From JAEUMW01 sp039807745 (GTDB lineage Bacteria > Pseudomonadota > Gammaproteobacteria > Burkholderiales > JAEUMW01), in contig JBDHRV010000066.1 in NCBI GenBank assembly GCA_039807745.1, forward strand, positions 1 through 18,551: a stretch of 18,551 nt of DNA, given 5' to 3'. The notes beneath the pieces are model-generated. The model saw only the letters and a list, made by a program, of their open reading frames with translations. It had not been told where the DNA came from and did not search any database. Positions 15,427 through 18,551 of the stretch are shown in pieces; within the stretch, counting starts at the first letter, position 1, and each line of letters opens with the position of its first letter. Both the position numbers and the translations under genes were made by a program.

Positions 15427-16890
15427 ATGCGACTCATCCAGCGGGCGCTCACCTTCGATGACGTGTCCCTCGTCCCCGCCCATTCCACGGTCCTGCCCAC
15501 AGACGTGAGCCTTGTTTCGGCGCTGACCCGAAACATCACCCTCAACCTCCCGATCGTGTCCGCGGCCATGGATACGGTCACGGAAGGCCGCCTGGCGATC
15601 GCGCTGGCGCAGGAGGGGGGCATCGGCATCATTCACAAGAACATGTCCGCCAAGCTCCAGGCGGCGGAAGTGGCGAAGGTGAAGCGCTTCGAGAGCGGGG
15701 TGGTGAAGGATCCGATCACGGTCCGTCCCGACATGACGGTGCGTGACGTGTTGAGCCTCACCCGTCAGTACAAGATCAGCGGGCTGCCGGTGATCGACGA
15801 GGCGGGCCGCGTGGTGGGCATCGTCACCAACCGCGACCTGCGGTTCGAAAGCAACCTCGACCAGCCGGTCCGCAACATCATGACGCCGCGCGATCGTCTG
15901 GTGACGGTGCGCGAGGGTGCGAGCCGCGACGAGGCGATGGCGCTCATGCATCGTCACCGTCTCGAGCGCGTGCTGGTGGTGAACGGCGACTTCGAGCTGC
16001 GCGGGCTGATCACGGTCAAGGACATCCTCAAATCGAGCGAGCATCCCCTGGCTTCGAAGGATCAGCTCGGACAGCTGCGCGTCGGCGCTGCAATCGGTGT
16101 CGGCGAGGGAACGGAGGAGCGCGCTGCGGCGCTCGTGGAAGCCGGGGTCGACGTGCTCGTGGTGGACACCGCTCACGGGCACTCGCAAGGTGTGCTCAAC
16201 CGCATTCGCTGGGTGAAGCGGAGCTTTCCGCAGTTGCAGGTGATCGGCGGCAACATCGCGACCGCCGCGGCCGCGCGAGCCTTGGCCGACCAGGGCGCGG
16301 ACGGTGTCAAGGTCGGGATCGGGCCGGGCTCCATCTGCACGACTCGCATCGTTGCCGGGGTCGGAATTCCGCAGATCACCGCCATCCGGGATGTCGCGCA
16401 GGCGCTCGCCGGCAGCGGCGTTCCGCTGATCGCGGACGGCGGCATCCGCTTCTCGGGAGACATCGCCAAAGCGCTCGCTGCCGGAGCACACAGCGTCATG
16501 CTGGGGGGGCTCTTCGCGGGTACCGAGGAATCCCCGGGCGAAATCGAGCTGTTCCAGGGGCGCTCCTACAAGACCTATCGAGGGATGGGATCGCTCGGGG
16601 CGATGCAGCAGGGATCGAGCGATCGCTACTTTCAGGATGCTCAGGACAGCACCGAAAAGTACGTGCCCGAAGGCGTGGAGGGGCGGGTGCCGTACAAGGG
16701 CTCCGTCGTCGCGGTAATTCATCAGCTCGTGGGCGGTGTGCGTTCGAGCATGGGCTATCTCGGGTGCGGCACGGTGCAGGAGTTCCACCAGCGGGCGGAG
16801 TTCGTCGAGATCACCGCGGCAGGCGTGCGCGAGTCGCATGTCCACGACGTGCAGATCACCAAGGAAGCTCCGAACTACCGCATCGAGTGA
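15427..16890 (+). CDS. guaB: GuaB, IMP dehydrogenase
   Basis: A 487-residue NAD-dependent enzyme converting IMP to XMP, the rate-controlling step of GMP synthesis. The TIM barrel is interrupted by two CBS domains (about 92–150 and 152–205). The catalytic loop GPGSICTTRIVAGVG carries C304; the IMP-binding GGIRFSGD and the flap YRGMGSLGAM are present. The length and Cys position match the E. coli enzyme within a residue or two. It is followed 81 bases later by guaA, so a guaBA operon is likely. Confidence 0.98.
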   Translation: MRLIQRALTFDDVSLVPAHSTVLPTDVSLVSALTRNITLNLPIVSAAMDTVTEGRLAIALAQEGGIGIIHKNMSAKLQAAEVAKVKRFESGVVKDPITVRPDMTVRDVLSLTRQYKISGLPVIDEAGRVVGIVTNRDLRFESNLDQPVRNIMTPRDRLVTVREGASRDEAMALMHRHRLERVLVVNGDFELRGLITVKDILKSSEHPLASKDQLGQLRVGAAIGVGEGTEERAAALVEAGVDVLVVDTAHGHSQGVLNRIRWVKRSFPQLQVIGGNIATAAAARALADQGADGVKVGIGPGSICTTRIVAGVGIPQITAIRDVAQALAGSGVPLIADGGIRFSGDIAKALAAGAHSVMLGGLFAGTEESPGEIELFQGRSYKTYRGMGSLGAMQQGSSDRYFQDAQDSTEKYVPEGVEGRVPYKGSVVAVIHQLVGGVRSSMGYLGCGTVQEFHQRAEFVEITAAGVRESHVHDVQITKEAPNYRIE

Positions 16891-16971
16891 AGTGGACGGC
16901 CAAGCCTCTGCCCCGCGCGAAAGCTTTCCCTTTCTGCTTCGCACTCGCCTGATCCTTACGGTGGACGCTGC

Positions 16972-18534
16972 ATGCACGACCGCATCCTCATCCTGGACTT
17001 CGGCTCCCAGTACAGTCAGCTGATCGCTCGTCGCGTGCGGGAGGAGAACGTCTACTGCGAGCTCCATCCCTGCGACGTATCCGATGTCTTCATTCGTGAG
17101 TTTGCACCTGCCGGCATCATTCTTTCGGGCAGTCCGGCATCGGTAACGGAAGGCGGTACGCCGCGCGCCCCGCAGGTCGTATTCGAGCTCGGCGTCCCCG
17201 TGCTCGGCATCTGCTACGGCATGCAGACCATGGCAGCCCAGCTCGGCGGTGGGGTCGAGACCGGCGTCATTCGCGAGTTCGGGTACGCAGAAGTTCGCGC
17301 TCGGGGTCATTCGCGTCTGCTGCGTCACATCGAAGATCGGGTCAGCGAGTCCGGTCACGGCTTGCTCGACGTCTGGATGAGTCACGGCGACAAGGTCACC
17401 GCGCTGCCGCCCGGATTCAAGGTGATCGCCGGCAACGCCTCGACGCCGATCGCGGGCATGGCCGACGAGAGTCGCGGGTACTACGCGCTTCAATTCCATC
17501 CCGAAGTCACCCACACGCCGCAGGGGAAGGCGATCCTCGGTCGCTTCGTGCACGAGATCTGCGGTCTGGGTTACGACTGGACCATGCCCCGCTACGTCGA
17601 CGAGGCCATCGGTCGCATCCGTTCCGAGGTCGGCGACGATCACGTCCTTCTCGGCCTCTCCGGCGGGGTCGACTCGTCCGTGGCGGCAGCGCTCATCCAC
17701 CGGGCCATCGGCGACCAACTCGTGGCCGTCTTCGTCGACAACGGTTTGCTGCGGCTCGACGAGGCGGAGCAGGTCATGCAGACCTTCGCCCGCGACCTGG
17801 GCGTGAAGGTCGTGCATGTCGATGCGCGCAATGAATTTCTCTCCGCGCTCGCCGGCATCGATGACCCGGAAGAGAAGCGCCGCGTCATCGGCCGCGTCTT
17901 CGTGGAAGTGTTCCAGCGCGAGGCGCGTGAGTTCCCGCAGGTGAAGTGGCTGGCGCAAGGCACGATCTACCCCGACGTCATCGAGTCGGCGGGAGCCGGC
18001 ACGAAGAAGGCCCACACCATCAAGTCGCATCACAACGTGGGCGGCCTGCCCGAGACGCTTCATCTGCGCTTGCTCGAGCCGTTGCGGGAACTCTTCAAGG
18101 ACGAGGTCCGGGAGCTCGGCATCGCGCTCGGCCTGCCGCACGAGAGCGTCTTCCGTCATCCGTTTCCAGGACCGGGACTCGGCGTGCGGATCCTCGGCGA
18201 GGTGCGGGAAGAGTACGCCGAGCTGCTTCGCCGGGCTGATGCCATTTTCATCGAAGAGCTGCGTGCGGCGGATTGGTACGACCGGATTGCGCAGGCATTC
18301 GCGGTGTTCCTGCCGGTGCGTTCCGTGGGCGTGATGGGAGACGGCCGCACCTACGAGCACGTGGTCGCCCTGCGGGCAGTGCAGACCACCGACTTCATGA
18401 CCGCGCACTGGGCAGAGCTGCCGCACGACCTGCTCGGGCGCGTCGCAAACCGGATCATCAACGAGGTGCGCGGGATCAACCGTGTGACCTACGACATCTC
18501 CTCGAAGCCGCCGGCCACGATCGAGTGGGAATGA
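16972..18534 (+). CDS. guaA: GuaA, glutamine-hydrolysing GMP synthase
   Basis: A complete 520-residue two-domain enzyme that aminates XMP to GMP. The glutamine amidotransferase domain occupies about 1–195, with nucleophile C81 (GICYGMQ) and H176/E178 (QFHPEV). The ATP pyrophosphatase domain carries the P-loop SGGVDSS (230–236). The C-terminal dimerisation domain ends NRVTYDISSKPPATIEWE. It ends 17 bases before the right edge. The ribosome site is weak (GGTGGA), consistent with co-expression from the guaB promoter. Confidence 0.98.
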   Translation: MHDRILILDFGSQYSQLIARRVREENVYCELHPCDVSDVFIREFAPAGIILSGSPASVTEGGTPRAPQVVFELGVPVLGICYGMQTMAAQLGGGVETGVIREFGYAEVRARGHSRLLRHIEDRVSESGHGLLDVWMSHGDKVTALPPGFKVIAGNASTPIAGMADESRGYYALQFHPEVTHTPQGKAILGRFVHEICGLGYDWTMPRYVDEAIGRIRSEVGDDHVLLGLSGGVDSSVAAALIHRAIGDQLVAVFVDNGLLRLDEAEQVMQTFARDLGVKVVHVDARNEFLSALAGIDDPEEKRRVIGRVFVEVFQREAREFPQVKWLAQGTIYPDVIESAGAGTKKAHTIKSHHNVGGLPETLHLRLLEPLRELFKDEVRELGIALGLPHESVFRHPFPGPGLGVRILGEVREEYAELLRRADAIFIEELRAADWYDRIAQAFAVFLPVRSVGVMGDGRTYEHVVALRAVQTTDFMTAHWAELPHDLLGRVANRIINEVRGINRVTYDISSKPPATIEWE

Positions 18535-18551
18535 TTCGGCGTCTTTCAGGG

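Noticed and set aside
15325..18426. A 1033-codon open frame on the minus strand across guaB and guaA
   Set aside because: It is antisense to two clear housekeeping genes, rich in His/Asp/Arg/Val as expected of a mirrored high-GC frame, and matches no family I recognise.

Overview
The window is high-GC bacterial DNA, most likely from a betaproteobacterium. The right-hand block smpB–ratA–rnfH–DUF4124–guaB–guaA is a gene order I associate with that class. This assignment is an inference from gene order and protein style, not from a marker-gene comparison.

Left part (1–5523, minus strand): a complete pyrroloquinoline quinone (PQQ) biosynthesis operon, pqqA–pqqB–pqqC–pqqD–pqqE. It is followed on the same strand by an ABC ATPase and ABC-2 permease pair of the type that accompanies PQQ-dependent alcohol dehydrogenases, and then by a Uma2-like gene cut by the left edge. 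Several genes overlap by a few bases. Strong hairpins lie between pqqA and pqqB, where expression of the small precursor peptide is often separated from that of the enzymes.

Centre (5524–10838, plus strand, divergent from pqqA): a tight five-gene operon encoding a TonB-type energy transducer, an exported metallo-beta-lactamase-fold protein, a prolyl aminopeptidase, a membrane PAS histidine kinase and a NarL/FixJ-type response regulator. The last three junctions are 4-base stop/start overlaps. The divergent region holds a Fur-box-like dyad.

Right of that (10839–13373): a second, orphan pqqA gene (68 of 75 bases identical to the first, on the opposite strand), a strong intrinsic terminator, and a TonB-dependent outer-membrane receptor that closely resembles E. 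coli YncD/PqqU, the PQQ importer. A dyad matching 15 of 17 bases of the one upstream of pqqA1 also lies upstream of pqqA2.

Taken together, the first 13.4 kb reads as a PQQ synthesis, uptake and sensing locus. The cell could make PQQ, possibly export something with the ABC pair, take up external PQQ through PqqU powered by a co-located TonB, and sense a related signal with the two-component pair. The coupling of uptake to an extra pqqA copy, with a terminator between that copy and the receptor, is the least ordinary feature.

The last 5.2 kb (13357–18534) is housekeeping: SmpB for trans-translation, RatA and RnfH, a small exported DUF4124 protein, and the GMP biosynthesis pair guaB–guaA behind a recognisable sigma70-type promoter. 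No tRNA, rRNA, CRISPR array or insertion sequence was seen, and no gene-free stretch exceeds about 230 bases.
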